Assembly (NCBI GenBank): GCA_040255405.1
Contig: JBDZUX010000007.1
Location: forward strand, 1 to 64,000
Direction: 5' to 3'
DNA: 64,000 nt
DNA from: 66-474 sp040255405
Lineage (GTDB): Bacteria; Pseudomonadota; Gammaproteobacteria; Xanthomonadales; Rhodanobacteraceae
This document shows positions 35,424 through 44,612 of the stretch, piece by piece. The notes below the pieces were generated by a model. It did no database searches and was not told where the DNA came from. It was given only the letters and a program-made list of their open reading frames with translations. Positions within the stretch are counted from its first letter, which is position 1; each line of letters begins with the position of its first letter. The translations under genes and the position numbers were made by a program.

Positions 35424-35807
35424 CTACGGCCAGGCGTTGGCGTGCGGTCCGAGCTTGCCGCCGCGCTGTGGACGAATCACGCAGAAGCGCTGGCCGGTCG
35501 GTGCCTCCATCACCACCCAGGTCTTGACGGCCTGCACGCGCCTGGCGCCCAGCGCTTCCAGCCGGCGCACCTCCGCCTCGATGTCGTCGCTCTCGATGTC
35601 GAGGTGGATGCGGCTTGCGTGCCCCACCTGCTGGACTTCGACGATCGGTTCGTCATCGTGCATCGCGAGGCCGATGTAGTTCGTGTTGGCGGGGTTCGCG
35701 CCCGGGGCCACCGCACGGCCCAGCGCCTGCGACCAGAAGCGCGCGGCTTCCGCAAGGTCGTCGGTCCTGCAATCGATGATGAAACTGCAAAGACGGCTGT
35801 GGTGCAT
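35424..35807 (-). CDS. VOC / glyoxalase-like domain protein
   Basis: 127-residue single-domain vicinal-oxygen-chelate protein. The N-terminal beta-alpha unit (FIIDCRTDDLAEAARFWSQALG) and the C-terminal APTGQRFCVIRP match the glyoxalase-like group often found alone in actinobacteria and proteobacteria. It is 12 bases after doxX and probably cotranscribed. Substrate unknown; metal-site residues cannot be assigned with certainty. Confidence 0.88.
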   Translation of the reverse strand: MHHSRLCSFIIDCRTDDLAEAARFWSQALGRAVAPGANPANTNYIGLAMHDDEPIVEVQQVGHASRIHLDIESDDIEAEVRRLEALGARRVQAVKTWVVMEAPTGQRFCVIRPQRGGKLGPHANAWP

Positions 35808-35819
35808 GGCACCCTCCGT

Positions 35820-36233
35820 TCACGCGCGCCGCAGCGCGCGATCCATGCTCAAGGGACCGGGTCCGGCAGCCGACAGGTACAGGAACACGAAGCAGAACAG
35901 CACCGCGCTGTCGCCGCCATTGAGGTAGGGGAAGATGTGGTTGGTCGGGAAATGCGCCATGAAATAGGCGAACGCCATTTCACCCGACAGGATGAACGCA
36001 ATGGGGCGTGAGAACAGCCCGAGCAGCAGCAGCAAGCTGCCGCCGAATTCCAGGATCCCGGCGAGGCCAGGCGCCAGCGTGAAGAGCTTCGCCGAATCAA
36101 TCAGCGTGAACGGACCGGCCGGAAGGTTGAACAGCTTGTCGGCACCGTGGCACAGGAACAGGAACGCCGCAACGATGCGCAGGATGCTGAGCAGAAACGG
36201 TGAAGCATTGGTCCAGGAGTTGTTGCCGGCCAT
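35820..36233 (-). CDS. DoxX family membrane protein
   Basis: 137-residue protein with four hydrophobic segments (about 12-30, 50-70, 75-95, 105-125). The DoxX signature LRIVAAFLFLCHGADKLF and EFGGSLLLLLGLFSRPIAFIL is clear. GGGGAG before ATG 36233 fixes the start. The family is associated with quinone or thiol redox at the membrane in some species, but this member's role is unknown. Followed by the VOC gene in the same direction. Confidence 0.9.
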   Translation of the reverse strand: MAGNNSWTNASPFLLSILRIVAAFLFLCHGADKLFNLPAGPFTLIDSAKLFTLAPGLAGILEFGGSLLLLLGLFSRPIAFILSGEMAFAYFMAHFPTNHIFPYLNGGDSAVLFCFVFLYLSAAGPGPLSMDRALRRA

Positions 36234-36340
36234 GCTGGTGCTCCCCTTGGTGGACAAGCGATGGGCCGCTGCGCAACGCAGGCCGGCCCCGCGGGCGAAC
36301 CATAACACCAAATGGCGCCGGCGAACGGGTCCTGGCGCGG

Positions 36341-37645
36341 TCAGCCACCGCACAACGCCTGCACGTCGTCGATGGTCTTCGGAAGCGCCGCGGTCAGCAC
36401 TTCGCTGCCGCGCGCCCCCACCGCCACGTCGTCCTCGATGCGGATGCCGAGCCCCCGCCACTTTGGCGGCACCGTGGCATCGTCGGGCGCGATGTAGATG
36501 CCGGGCTCCACCGTCACCACCATCCCCGGCTCGAGCATGCGCGGCTCATCGTCGATCCGGTAATCGCCGACGTCGTGCACGTCCAAGCCGATCCAGTGGC
36601 CGGTCTTGTGGGGAAAGAAACGCTTGTAGGCATCCGATTTCAATACCGCGCGCGGGCTGCCCGTCAGCAGCTTCAGCGCGCACAGGCCGTGCACGATCAC
36701 GCGCGTGGCCGCGTCGTGCGCGGCGGTGAACGGGGAGCCCGCACGCACTTCCTCGATGGCAGCCTGCTGGGCTTCCGCGACGAGGCCGTACAGCGCGCGC
36801 TGCTCGCGCGAGAAGGTGCCGCCGATCGGCCAGGTGCGGGTGATGTCGGAGGCATAGCACTCGACCTCGGCGCCGGCGTCGATCAGCAGCAGGTCGCCGC
36901 GACCCAGCTTGCCGCGGTTTCGGGTGTAGTGCATCACGCAGGTGTTGTGCCCGGCCGCGACGGTGGGCGGATACGACGGCACCGCACCGTGCGCCCGCAT
37001 CACGTGCAGCAAGACGGCTTCGACTTCGTACTCGGCCGCGCCCGGACGCGCGGCACGCAGGGCGGCGCGTTGCGCATCGCCCGCGATTTTAGCGGCGCGG
37101 CGCATCAACGCGATTTCGCCGGCGGATTTGTACAGGCGAAGCTCGTGCAACAGATGTCCCAGCGCCACGAATTCGCGCGGCACCACGCCGCCGCCACGGC
37201 TGCTGCGCAGGCGCCGCATCCAGCGCAGCAGTTGCGCGTCGAATTCGTTCTCTCGGCCGAAATGGCAATACAAGCGCGTGCGGCCTTCCAGCATGCCGGG
37301 CAGGATGTCGTCGATATCCTCGACCGGAAACGCATCGGCGAGGCCGAATTGCGCCGCCGCGTTTTCCGGCCCGATGCGGGTGCCCTCGATGCGCTCACGC
37401 GCGGCATCGCGCTCGCGGCAGAACAGCACCGCTTCGCCGCTGGCACGGCCGGGCAGCAGCGCCAGTACCGCGTCGGGTTCCGGAAACCCCGTGAGGTAGT
37501 GGAAATCCGAATCCTGGCGGTACGGCCAGGCGGCGTCGGCGTTGCGCATCCGCTGCGGTGCGGCCGCCACCACCAGCGCGGCGCCCTCGCCGGCCATGCG
37601 CATCAATTCGGCGCGCCGGCGCGCGAACTCCGCGGGTGCAATCAT
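36341..37645 (-). CDS. pepP: Xaa-Pro aminopeptidase
   Basis: M24B metallopeptidase that removes N-terminal residues preceding proline. 434 residues (441 in E. coli). The N-terminal creatinase-like domain holds WPYRQDSDFHYLTGFPEPDA. Metal ligands follow in LLIDAGAEVECYASDITRTW, HKTGHWIGLDVHDVG, VTVEPGIYI and LGIRIEDDV. It overlaps ygfB by four bases, preserving the ygfB-pepP order of E. coli; the ubiH/ubiI genes that usually follow are not here. Confidence 0.96.
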   Translation of the reverse strand: MIAPAEFARRRAELMRMAGEGAALVVAAAPQRMRNADAAWPYRQDSDFHYLTGFPEPDAVLALLPGRASGEAVLFCRERDAARERIEGTRIGPENAAAQFGLADAFPVEDIDDILPGMLEGRTRLYCHFGRENEFDAQLLRWMRRLRSSRGGGVVPREFVALGHLLHELRLYKSAGEIALMRRAAKIAGDAQRAALRAARPGAAEYEVEAVLLHVMRAHGAVPSYPPTVAAGHNTCVMHYTRNRGKLGRGDLLLIDAGAEVECYASDITRTWPIGGTFSREQRALYGLVAEAQQAAIEEVRAGSPFTAAHDAATRVIVHGLCALKLLTGSPRAVLKSDAYKRFFPHKTGHWIGLDVHDVGDYRIDDEPRMLEPGMVVTVEPGIYIAPDDATVPPKWRGLGIRIEDDVAVGARGSEVLTAALPKTIDDVQALCGG

Positions 37646-38166
37646 TGCGGCCTCGCGGGCACGAGCGCCACGTGCAGCCGGGCGACGCCGCTCCGGATGA
37701 AATCGAGCACGTCGTGCAGCGAGGCTTCATCCTCGTCGTCGCAACTGAGGTGCATCGCCGCAATCTGGCTGAAGGCCTCCAGCAATTCTCGAACATCGGG
37801 CATCTTCGCCGCCGTGGCAAGGTCGCCCTTCAGCGCCAGCCCGCCCAGGAACCCGCGACACCAGTCGACCATCGCATCGGCACGCGCAGCGAGGGAACCG
37901 GAAGGCAACAGCGGCGCGACCGGCTCACCGGTTTGCAGCCGATGGGAAACATCGCCAGCCACGCTGTCCAGCAGCATGTGCAATGCATCGGCGGCGGCGC
38001 CGGCCTCGTCAGCCTCCAGCGCCAAGGCCGCCAGCAGTGCGTGGGCGCGTCCCTGTCCACCCGCGCACAGATAGCCGGTGATCGAGCCATGCAGATCGGC
38101 AGGCGCGACACCCAACTTCGCCCGTGCGAGCGCCACCTCCAGGATTTCGTAACTGGGGGTTTGCAT
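37642..38166 (-). CDS. ygfB: UPF0149 family protein YgfB
   Basis: 174-residue helical protein of the UPF0149/YgfB family. The motif WCRGFLGGLAL near residue 100 and acidic DDEDEASLHDVLDFIR near the end are characteristic. YgfB has been linked to beta-lactamase regulation in Pseudomonas, but no general role is settled. ATG 38166 is the only start consistent with the family. It is coupled to pepP by an ATGA overlap and divergent from the large GGDEF-EAL gene. Confidence 0.93.
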   Translation of the reverse strand: MQTPSYEILEVALARAKLGVAPADLHGSITGYLCAGGQGRAHALLAALALEADEAGAAADALHMLLDSVAGDVSHRLQTGEPVAPLLPSGSLAARADAMVDWCRGFLGGLALKGDLATAAKMPDVRELLEAFSQIAAMHLSCDDEDEASLHDVLDFIRSGVARLHVALVPARPQ

Positions 38167-38332
38167 GTCGATGCCTCGCGTCTCGGCCACACGCCATTCT
38201 AGGCAAAGTCCAACGTGTTGCCCACGACGCGACATGCGCGTTTGAGTACACTTGGCCCGCAGTCGCGCCCGATCCGCCCCCGGGGCAGTCGCGGAATCAG
38301 GCTGCGCTTCGTCAGGGCCATCCCATTTCACC

Positions 38333-41300
38333 ATGAGCCGCATCCCATCCGGATCATCCGAGGCCAGACTGCGACCCGCGCATCCGCGGATCGCGCGTGC
38401 ACTGGCAGGCGCGCTGGTCGCATTGATGGCGATCGGGATTGCGCGCGCCGACGACGCACCGGCCTCGTGGTATGCGTATCAGCGCGACTTCCATTTCCAG
38501 CAGCTCGACAGCAGCGACGGGCTGGTACAAAACTCGGTATCGCTGATCTTCCAGGACCAGCAGGGCTTCATGTGGCTGGGTACCCAGGGCGGATTGTTCC
38601 GTTACGACGGCTACTCGTTGCGGCGCTACACGCATGATCCGAATCGCAGCGACAGTCTGCCCGATAACTACCTGGTCGCCTCGCTGGCGGATGCAGGCGA
38701 CGGACGGCTGTGGGTGGGTTCGCCCACCGGCGGCCTGATCCTGTTCGACCCGGCGGTGGACCAGGTGCTTCCCCTGCCGGCCGCGGTCCAGCGCGGCGGC
38801 CTGGCGGTCACCGGATTGCTGCGCCTGCCCGACGGAAACGTGCTGGTGGGCACGCCGCTCGGCGTCGACCGGCTCGTCACCGGCGCCACGCCGCAGTTGC
38901 GGCGGGTCTGGGGCGAGCCCGCCGGCACCCGGGAGGAAGTGCGTGCGTTCACGCGCTGCCCCGACGGCGGCGTCTACGCGACCGTCGCGAAACAGGTTCT
39001 CGCATTCGACGATGCCGGAGACGGCGCGCGCGTGCTCGCCACCAACGAACAGCCCATCCATGCACTGTATTGCGGGCCGCACGGACACCTGCTGCTGGGC
39101 GACGTGCACGGGCTCGACAGCGTTGACCGCAAGTCGGGCATGCTGGTTTCCGTCTGGCGCGCTCCGGATGGCGCCGGCGTGCGCGCCGTGACCGCCGACC
39201 ATGCCGGCAACATCTGGCTGGCGCTGTCCGATCACAGCCTCTTGCGCATGGACGACAACGACGGCACGACACGGGTGACGCCCGCGCCGGTTGGCATCAC
39301 CGGCGGGCTTCCCGACTCGGGCATGGAAACCCTGTTGGTCGATCGCACGGGTTTGCTGTGGGTGGGCACGCTTTCGGCGGGAGCAGTCTGGACAGACCCG
39401 AATGGCAGCCCGATTCAAGCGGTACTCAATCTTGCCGGCGATCCTCGGGCCCGCACCTTCGTGCGAGCGTTCCAACCCGCTGCCGACGGCCAGTTCTGGG
39501 TGACCATGAGTGGGCCCGGTTTGGTGCGCTATGACCCTGCAACCCGTTCGGTCACCAGTTTTGCGGGGGCCCTTGCGCGTCCGCTGGAAAACGAACACGC
39601 GCTTGTCACCCAAGGCACCAATACCCAGCCGCGGTTGCCGAACCTGAACTGGCGGGCGGGCGGAATGGCGGCCAGCAGTTTTGGAATCGTTCCGGACGCA
39701 GACGGCACCTTGTTGCTGCCTTCCAACCATGGCGTCTTGCGATTCGATCCCGCCAGCGGCAAGGCCACCTGGATGGTGCTGGACGGCCAGCCGGCCACCA
39801 CCCCGGTGCGCACATTGTTCCGTGCCGGCGACGGCGACCTCTGGGTTGCACCGTACGACGGCGGCCTGATCCGTTACCACAATGGCCACGCGATACAACA
39901 CTTCGACAACAAGCAAGGCTTGGCCAGCAACAACGTGGTGGTGATCGCCCAGGATCACTCCGGCAACATCTGGGCCGGGACCACCGACGGTGTTTCGATG
40001 ATCGACGTTGCCACCGGCAAAATCCGCACCTTTCGGGAAGATCCGGGCAACCACCGCTCCTTGGCCGGCAATGCCGTCGCCAGCCTGCTGATCGACCGGC
40101 AGGGTGGAGTATGGATCGGGTCGCTCTCCGGTATCAGCCGGTTGGAAGGCATCGACGCCGGGGGCGCAGAATTCCGGCGTTACGGACTCGGCGACGGATT
40201 ACCCGATCACACCATCAATTGCATGCTCGAGGATGCCAAGGGCCACATCTGGTTCAGCACCAACCTCGGCCTGGGCCGCCTCGACCCGAAGACCGGTTCC
40301 ATCCGCAACTTCGGCCTCGCCGATGGAACCCAAGGCAACGAATACAACTCTGGCGCATGCCTGCGCAACGACGACGGTACCCTGCTTTTCGGCGGACACG
40401 ACTTCGATATCATCCAACCGGAACGCCTGCGCCCTCCCAATCATCTGGCACGGGTGGCGTTCACGTCCTTCTACGCGGGTGGGACCCGGGTCCGGTTTCC
40501 GCAGTCGCCGTCACAAACGCTGACGCTGGAAACCGGCGACCGCAGCGTATCTGCGTCATTCAGCTCGCTCGACTACGCCGCGCCCTCCCACAACCGTTTC
40601 CGGATTCGACTGCTCGGTTCACGCCATCCGGGTTGGTCCGCACCCACGCTGGATCACACCGTCAGCTATTCCGATCTTGCACCGGGCGATTACCGCCTGG
40701 AAGTCCAGGCGGTCCTGAGGGATGGCGCTCCGGGCACCACCGCAAGCCTGCAATTCCACATTCCGGTCGTCTGGTGGTGGAGTTCCGTAATGCGGCTGGT
40801 GTACGGCATCGCGATCTTGCTGCTGATCCTGATCGCGGCGCTCGGCTGGCGCAGCCACCACCTCGAGCAGGTGCGCCATCGCCGCCAGTTGCGGCTGCGT
40901 GAAAGCCGGCTGCGGCAGGCACTATGGGGCGCGGGCGACGAATTCTGGGACTGGAACCTCGAAAAGGGCACCATCCTGCGGCTGGGGCCGGAAGGCACGC
41001 CCGGCGGCCACCACGAACAATCGGTGCCGGCCGACGAATGGCGTCGCACCATGGTGCACCCCGAGGACCTCGCCAACCTCGATCACGCGCTGGCCGAGCA
41101 CCTCGCGGGCCGTACCGAGCATTTCGAGGTCGAACATCGCGTGCGCGGCCGTGACGACGAATGGACCTGGGTGCTTTCGCGCGGCAAGATCATCGATCGC
41201 GATGCCACGGGCAAACCGTTGCGCGTGTGCGGCACCGAGCGCGACATCAGTGCGATCCGGGCCGCCGACCGCGAACGCCGCATCGCTTCCGAGGTCATCC

Positions 41301-42958
41301 GCAACATGAGCGAGGCGGTCACGGTCACCGACCTTGATTTCCGCTTCATGTCGGTCAACACCGCCTTCACGCGCATGACGGGCTATGCCGAACACGAGGT
41401 GCTCGGCCGCGACGCGTCGATCCTCAACGGCAGCCGCCATGCGCCGGACAGCTACACCCAGCTGCGCCAGACACTGGCCGAAACCGGCCACTGGCGCGGC
41501 GAACTGTGGCAGCGCCGCAAGGACGGCGAGGAATTCCTGTGCTGGGTGGAATTGAACGAGGTCTGCGATTCCTCGGGCCAGCGCACCCACATGATCGGCG
41601 TGCTCACCGACATCACCGACCGCAAGCGCGCCGAGCAGGAACTGCGCTACCTCGCCAACTACGACACCCTGACCGGCCTGCCCAACCGCGCGCTGCTGGG
41701 CGAGCGCCTGGGCGCGGCGGTGATCAGTGCGCGCCGCGGCGGCCACAAGGTCGGGCTGTTGTTCCTCGACCTCGACCGCTTCAAGCACGTCAACGATTCG
41801 CTCGGCCACACCGCGGGCGACCGCACATTGAAAGCTGCGGGCGCACGCCTGCGCCAGTGCGTGCGGGAAAACGACGTGGTCGCGCGCCTCGGCGGCGACG
41901 AATTCACGGTGGTGCTGGAGGATCTCGCCGATACCCGCGGCGCCGAGGAAATGGCCCAGCGCCTGATCCGCGCATTCGCCAAGCCGCTGCCGATCACGGG
42001 CACCCAGGAAACGGTGATTTCGCCCTCCATCGGCATCGCGCTGTACCCGGACCACGGCCAGACCCCGGCCGATCTCTTGAAGTGCGCGGACACCGCGATG
42101 TACCAGGCCAAGGCCAGTGGCCGCAACACGTGGGCGGTGTACCACCCCGGCATGGACGCGCGGGCGCGCGACCACGCCACCTTGATCAACGCGCTGCGGC
42201 GCGCGCTGGACCGGGGCGAATTGCGGCTGGTCTACCAGCCCAAGATGGACCTGCACAGCGAAACGATCACCGGCATGGAAGCGCTGCTGCGCTGGCACAA
42301 CCGCGACCTCGGCGAAATTCCGCCGAGCGTGTTCATCCCGCTCGCGGAAGAAACCGGCCAGATCCACGAGATCAGCGCGTACGTATTCGCGACCGCCTGC
42401 GCCGACCTGCGCCGCTTCCGCGAAGGTGGCCACCGCAACCTCATCATGGCCATCAACCTGTCCGCGGCGCAGCTCAACCGGCCCGACCTGACCGCGCACA
42501 TCTGCGACCTGCTGGCCGAACACGACGTGGCGCCGAACCAGGTGGAACTGGAACTGACAGAAAGCATGGTCATGGCCAATGCCGAACAGTCCGTGCGCCT
42601 GCTCGGCGAGCTGAAATCGATCGGCGCACGCCTCGCGATCGACGACTTCGGCACCGGCTATTCCTCGCTCGCCTACCTGAAGCGGCTGCCGATCGACACG
42701 CTGAAGATCGACCAGGAATTCGTGGGTGACATCACCACCGATCCCGACGATGCGGCGATCACCGCCACCATCATCACGATGGCACACTCGTTGCAGCTCA
42801 AGGTGGTGGCCGAGGGTGTCGAAACCGCCGAGCAACTGGCATTCCTGCGTGCGCAGCATTGCGATGAAATCCAGGGCTATTGGCTCTCCCGCCCGCTATC
42901 CGCGGAAGCCTGCCTCGATTTCCTGGATCGCCACGCCGCCGCACCCCTCGTGACCTGA
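38333..42958 (+). CDS. Propeller-Y_Y_Y-PAS-PAS-GGDEF-EAL sensor protein (c-di-GMP turnover)
   Basis: 1541-residue inner-membrane sensor. Order: signal peptide (about 22-40), two-component-regulator propeller repeats (about 55-700, units such as FMWLGTQGGLFRYDG and NIWAGTTDGVSMID), Y_Y_Y domain (about 720-810), one membrane helix (about 813-833), PAS (about 857-960), PAS (about 985-1095), GGDEF (about 1104-1270, intact GGDEF near 1185) and EAL (about 1280-1535, intact EALLRW near 1315 with DDFGTGYSSL and VAEGVET). Both catalytic motifs look complete, so it may make or degrade cyclic di-GMP depending on signal. Y_Y_Y propellers usually sense periplasmic ligands, often sugars; none can be named. 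Single gene. Confidence 0.94.
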   Translation: MSRIPSGSSEARLRPAHPRIARALAGALVALMAIGIARADDAPASWYAYQRDFHFQQLDSSDGLVQNSVSLIFQDQQGFMWLGTQGGLFRYDGYSLRRYTHDPNRSDSLPDNYLVASLADAGDGRLWVGSPTGGLILFDPAVDQVLPLPAAVQRGGLAVTGLLRLPDGNVLVGTPLGVDRLVTGATPQLRRVWGEPAGTREEVRAFTRCPDGGVYATVAKQVLAFDDAGDGARVLATNEQPIHALYCGPHGHLLLGDVHGLDSVDRKSGMLVSVWRAPDGAGVRAVTADHAGNIWLALSDHSLLRMDDNDGTTRVTPAPVGITGGLPDSGMETLLVDRTGLLWVGTLSAGAVWTDPNGSPIQAVLNLAGDPRARTFVRAFQPAADGQFWVTMSGPGLVRYDPATRSVTSFAGALARPLENEHALVTQGTNTQPRLPNLNWRAGGMAASSFGIVPDADGTLLLPSNHGVLRFDPASGKATWMVLDGQPATTPVRTLFRAGDGDLWVAPYDGGLIRYHNGHAIQHFDNKQGLASNNVVVIAQDHSGNIWAGTTDGVSMIDVATGKIRTFREDPGNHRSLAGNAVASLLIDRQGGVWIGSLSGISRLEGIDAGGAEFRRYGLGDGLPDHTINCMLEDAKGHIWFSTNLGLGRLDPKTGSIRNFGLADGTQGNEYNSGACLRNDDGTLLFGGHDFDIIQPERLRPPNHLARVAFTSFYAGGTRVRFPQSPSQTLTLETGDRSVSASFSSLDYAAPSHNRFRIRLLGSRHPGWSAPTLDHTVSYSDLAPGDYRLEVQAVLRDGAPGTTASLQFHIPVVWWWSSVMRLVYGIAILLLILIAALGWRSHHLEQVRHRRQLRLRESRLRQALWGAGDEFWDWNLEKGTILRLGPEGTPGGHHEQSVPADEWRRTMVHPEDLANLDHALAEHLAGRTEHFEVEHRVRGRDDEWTWVLSRGKIIDRDATGKPLRVCGTERDISAIRAADRERRIASEVIRNMSEAVTVTDLDFRFMSVNTAFTRMTGYAEHEVLGRDASILNGSRHAPDSYTQLRQTLAETGHWRGELWQRRKDGEEFLCWVELNEVCDSSGQRTHMIGVLTDITDRKRAEQELRYLANYDTLTGLPNRALLGERLGAAVISARRGGHKVGLLFLDLDRFKHVNDSLGHTAGDRTLKAAGARLRQCVRENDVVARLGGDEFTVVLEDLADTRGAEEMAQRLIRAFAKPLPITGTQETVISPSIGIALYPDHGQTPADLLKCADTAMYQAKASGRNTWAVYHPGMDARARDHATLINALRRALDRGELRLVYQPKMDLHSETITGMEALLRWHNRDLGEIPPSVFIPLAEETGQIHEISAYVFATACADLRRFREGGHRNLIMAINLSAAQLNRPDLTAHICDLLAEHDVAPNQVELELTESMVMANAEQSVRLLGELKSIGARLAIDDFGTGYSSLAYLKRLPIDTLKIDQEFVGDITTDPDDAAITATIITMAHSLQLKVVAEGVETAEQLAFLRAQHCDEIQGYWLSRPLSAEACLDFLDRHAAAPLVT

Positions 42959-43011
42959 AAGATGCGATGCGTGCGCACAGTCCTTCGTCAACATCCTGAT
43001 ATATTCGCGCC

Positions 43012-43239
43012 ATGAACACCGACGCCCCTTCCGTCGAAGCCGAACTCGCCGCGCTGGCCCACGCGCTGGACCAGGCGCTGGAACGCATGCGCCGCCTCGC
43101 CGAGGAGAACGCCAGCCTGCGCCGCGGGCGCGACCAGCTGGTGGGCGAACGGGCCGCCCTGATGACCCGCAACGAGCAGGCGCGCGCGCGGGTCGAGGCG
43201 ATGATCGAGCGCCTGAAGTCGCTCGAGAACGCAGGCTGA
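43012..43239 (+). CDS. TIGR02449 family coiled-coil protein
   Basis: 75-residue, almost entirely coiled-coil protein (LAHALDQALERMRRLAEENASLR...). It matches the small proteins found just upstream of zapA in pseudomonads and xanthomonads and resembles ZapB in size and heptad pattern. It is 10 bases ahead of zapA and likely cotranscribed, which suggests a cell-division role. No experimental function known to me. Confidence 0.85.
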   Translation: MNTDAPSVEAELAALAHALDQALERMRRLAEENASLRRGRDQLVGERAALMTRNEQARARVEAMIERLKSLENAG

Positions 43240-43249
43240 GACACGAGAA

Positions 43250-43555
43250 ATGAGCGACGAATCCGTCACCGTCACCGTCAAGCTGCTCGATCGCGAGTTC
43301 CTGGTGGGCTGCAGGCCCGACGAGCGCGAAGGGCTGCTCGCGGCCGTGGAACACCTGAACCGCAAGATGCGCGAGATCCGGCACGCCTCGCGCAGTCCCG
43401 GCTACGACCGCATCGCAGTGCTGGCCGCGCTCGACGTCACGCACGAATTGCTGATGCTGCAACGCAGCCAGAACGCGTTGTCGGACAGCGCGGGCGAGCA
43501 GATCGCGTTGCTGCGGCGCAAGCTTGAAGACGCCCTCGACGCCCCCGTAGAATGA
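43250..43555 (+). CDS. zapA: Cell division protein ZapA
   Basis: 101-residue FtsZ-associated protein that stabilises the Z-ring. The N-terminal beta part VTVTVKLLDREFLVGCRPDEREGLLAAVEHLNRKMREIR and the C-terminal coiled coil (QIALLRRKLEDAL) are standard. It lies directly before 6S RNA and ygfA, the conserved gammaproteobacterial order. The 6S promoter overlaps its last codons. Confidence 0.95.
   Translation: MSDESVTVTVKLLDREFLVGCRPDEREGLLAAVEHLNRKMREIRHASRSPGYDRIAVLAALDVTHELLMLQRSQNALSDSAGEQIALLRRKLEDALDAPVE
43524..43553 (+). promoter_or_regulatory. Sigma-70 promoter of 6S RNA
   Basis: TTGAAG at 43524-43529 and TAGAAT at 43548-43553 are spaced 18 bases apart inside the end of zapA. The expected start near 43560 coincides with the 5' end of the 6S fold. 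Confidence 0.75.
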
Positions 43556-43560
43556 CCTTG

Positions 43561-43757
43561 CTGGCGTCCCCTGCGGTGAACGACAGCGCGCCCCCAGCAA
43601 TGTGCCTTGTTCCTAATGTACGACCTGGGGCCGGCGGTTACCGGGTCCTTGTGCAAGTCCGTCGCGAACGGAAAGCCTGAAAGCCCGATCAGCCTGCCCA
43701 CTTGATCCTCCAGGATCAGGGTCGCTCGGCGCGCATCGTCACTGCGGAGGATGTCAG
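43561..43757 (+). ncRNA. ssrS: 6S RNA
   Basis: RNA that mimics an open promoter and binds sigma-70 RNA polymerase in stationary phase. The 5' CTGGCGTCCCCTGCGGTGA pairs over 19 positions with the 3' TCACTGCGGAGGATGTCAG, with one mismatch and several G-U pairs, forming the closing stem. Interior blocks such as GAACGGAAAGCCTGAAAG and the CTTGATCC-TCCA-GGATCAGG hairpin parallel the E. coli and Pseudomonas molecules. About 197 nt. Position between zapA and ygfA is the conserved location. TTTTGCG follows at the 3' end. Confidence 0.85.
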
Positions 43758-43761
43758 TTTT

Positions 43762-43999
43762 GCGATCGTCCATGATCGCGGGTTTGCTTGTGCGTTCTTC
43801 CATGGACGCCGCCCCGCCAAATCGGGTCGTCAACGACACCGGGACGAAGCTCATCGAGACCAGAAGGCCCATCCATGGGCTGACTTCTCACAACAGCCGC
43901 TTCGACCGAGAGATCGACAACCGCTTCGCATGAAACGGCAGGGAGTCCGGATGAAGCAAAGCACAATCCGGAAAGCGCCTTGCGAATGGCGTCTCCCGC
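43762..43999 (+). other. Gap between 6S RNA and ygfA
   Basis: A 6-bp hairpin GCGATC/GATCGC (43762-43779) follows 6S RNA and may help end it. The rest carries one copy of a dispersed palindromic repeat (43866-43904). A 60-codon open frame at 43751-43933 has no recognisable protein character and reads through that repeat, so I do not call it a gene. Confidence 0.5.
43866..43904 (+). repeat. GGCCATCC-TGGCC/CACAAC repeat, copy 1
   Basis: GGCCCATCCATGGGC forms a short hairpin and is followed by TGACTTCTCACAACAGCCGCTTCG. The same palindrome plus tail recurs at 46564-46601 (minus strand) and, more diverged, at 45778-45815. Confidence 0.65.
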
Positions 44000-44602
44000 A
44001 TGAATGAGGGTCGCGCGCTGTTGCGGGCACGCATGTCGCTGGAGCGCAATGAACTCGATGCGAGACGGCGCATTGCGGCGGCGGCCGGCGTGTTGCACAG
44101 CCTGGAGAGCCTGCCCGAGTTCATGACTGACGCCAGGGTCGCGGGGTATTGGGCCGTACGCGGCGAATTGCCGCTGAACCTTGCCGTCGCATCGCTGACG
44201 CGGCGCGAACAGCAGTACTTCCTGCCGGTGCTGGGCGAAGCGCGGCAGCTGCGCTTCGCCCGGTACCGCGAGGGCACGTCATTGCGGAGCAACCGCTTCG
44301 GCATCCCGGAACCCGCCGTGACGCCCGGTGCGGTGCAGAGCGCCGGCGACATGGACGTGATCCTGCTGCCGTTGCTCGCGTTCGACCGGAAAGGCCATCG
44401 CCTTGGCACCGGCGGCGGCTGGTACGACTCCAGCCTGGCATTCCTTGGCAACGAGCCGCGCCCCGCACGGCCCCTGCTGGTCGGCATCGGCTACGCCTTC
44501 CAGGAAGTCGAAACGGTTCCGGTCGAACCCTGGGACGTCGACCTGGATTACGTCGCCACGGACGCGGAGCTGATAGCCTGCCGGACCGATCCGATGGCCT
44601 GA
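44000..44602 (+). CDS. ygfA: 5-formyltetrahydrofolate cyclo-ligase
   Basis: ATP-dependent conversion of 5-formyl-THF to 5,10-methenyl-THF. 200 residues. The family motifs are visible: RARMSLERNELDARRR at the N-terminus, YREGTSLRSNRFGIPEP in the middle, and LLPLLAFDRKGHRLGTGGGWYD with the nucleotide/folate loop near residue 125-148. Follows 6S RNA as in E. coli, where the two are processed from one transcript. Start chosen at ATG 44000; no strong Shine-Dalgarno is visible. Confidence 0.95.
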   Translation: MNEGRALLRARMSLERNELDARRRIAAAAGVLHSLESLPEFMTDARVAGYWAVRGELPLNLAVASLTRREQQYFLPVLGEARQLRFARYREGTSLRSNRFGIPEPAVTPGAVQSAGDMDVILLPLLAFDRKGHRLGTGGGWYDSSLAFLGNEPRPARPLLVGIGYAFQEVETVPVEPWDVDLDYVATDAELIACRTDPMA

Positions 44603-44612
44603 CGGAACCGCC

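Noticed and set aside
43751..43933. Small ORF after 6S RNA
   Set aside because: Runs through the dispersed repeat; a related peptide is produced by the repeat at 46564-46601 in another context, which shows that the repeat and not a gene creates the frame.
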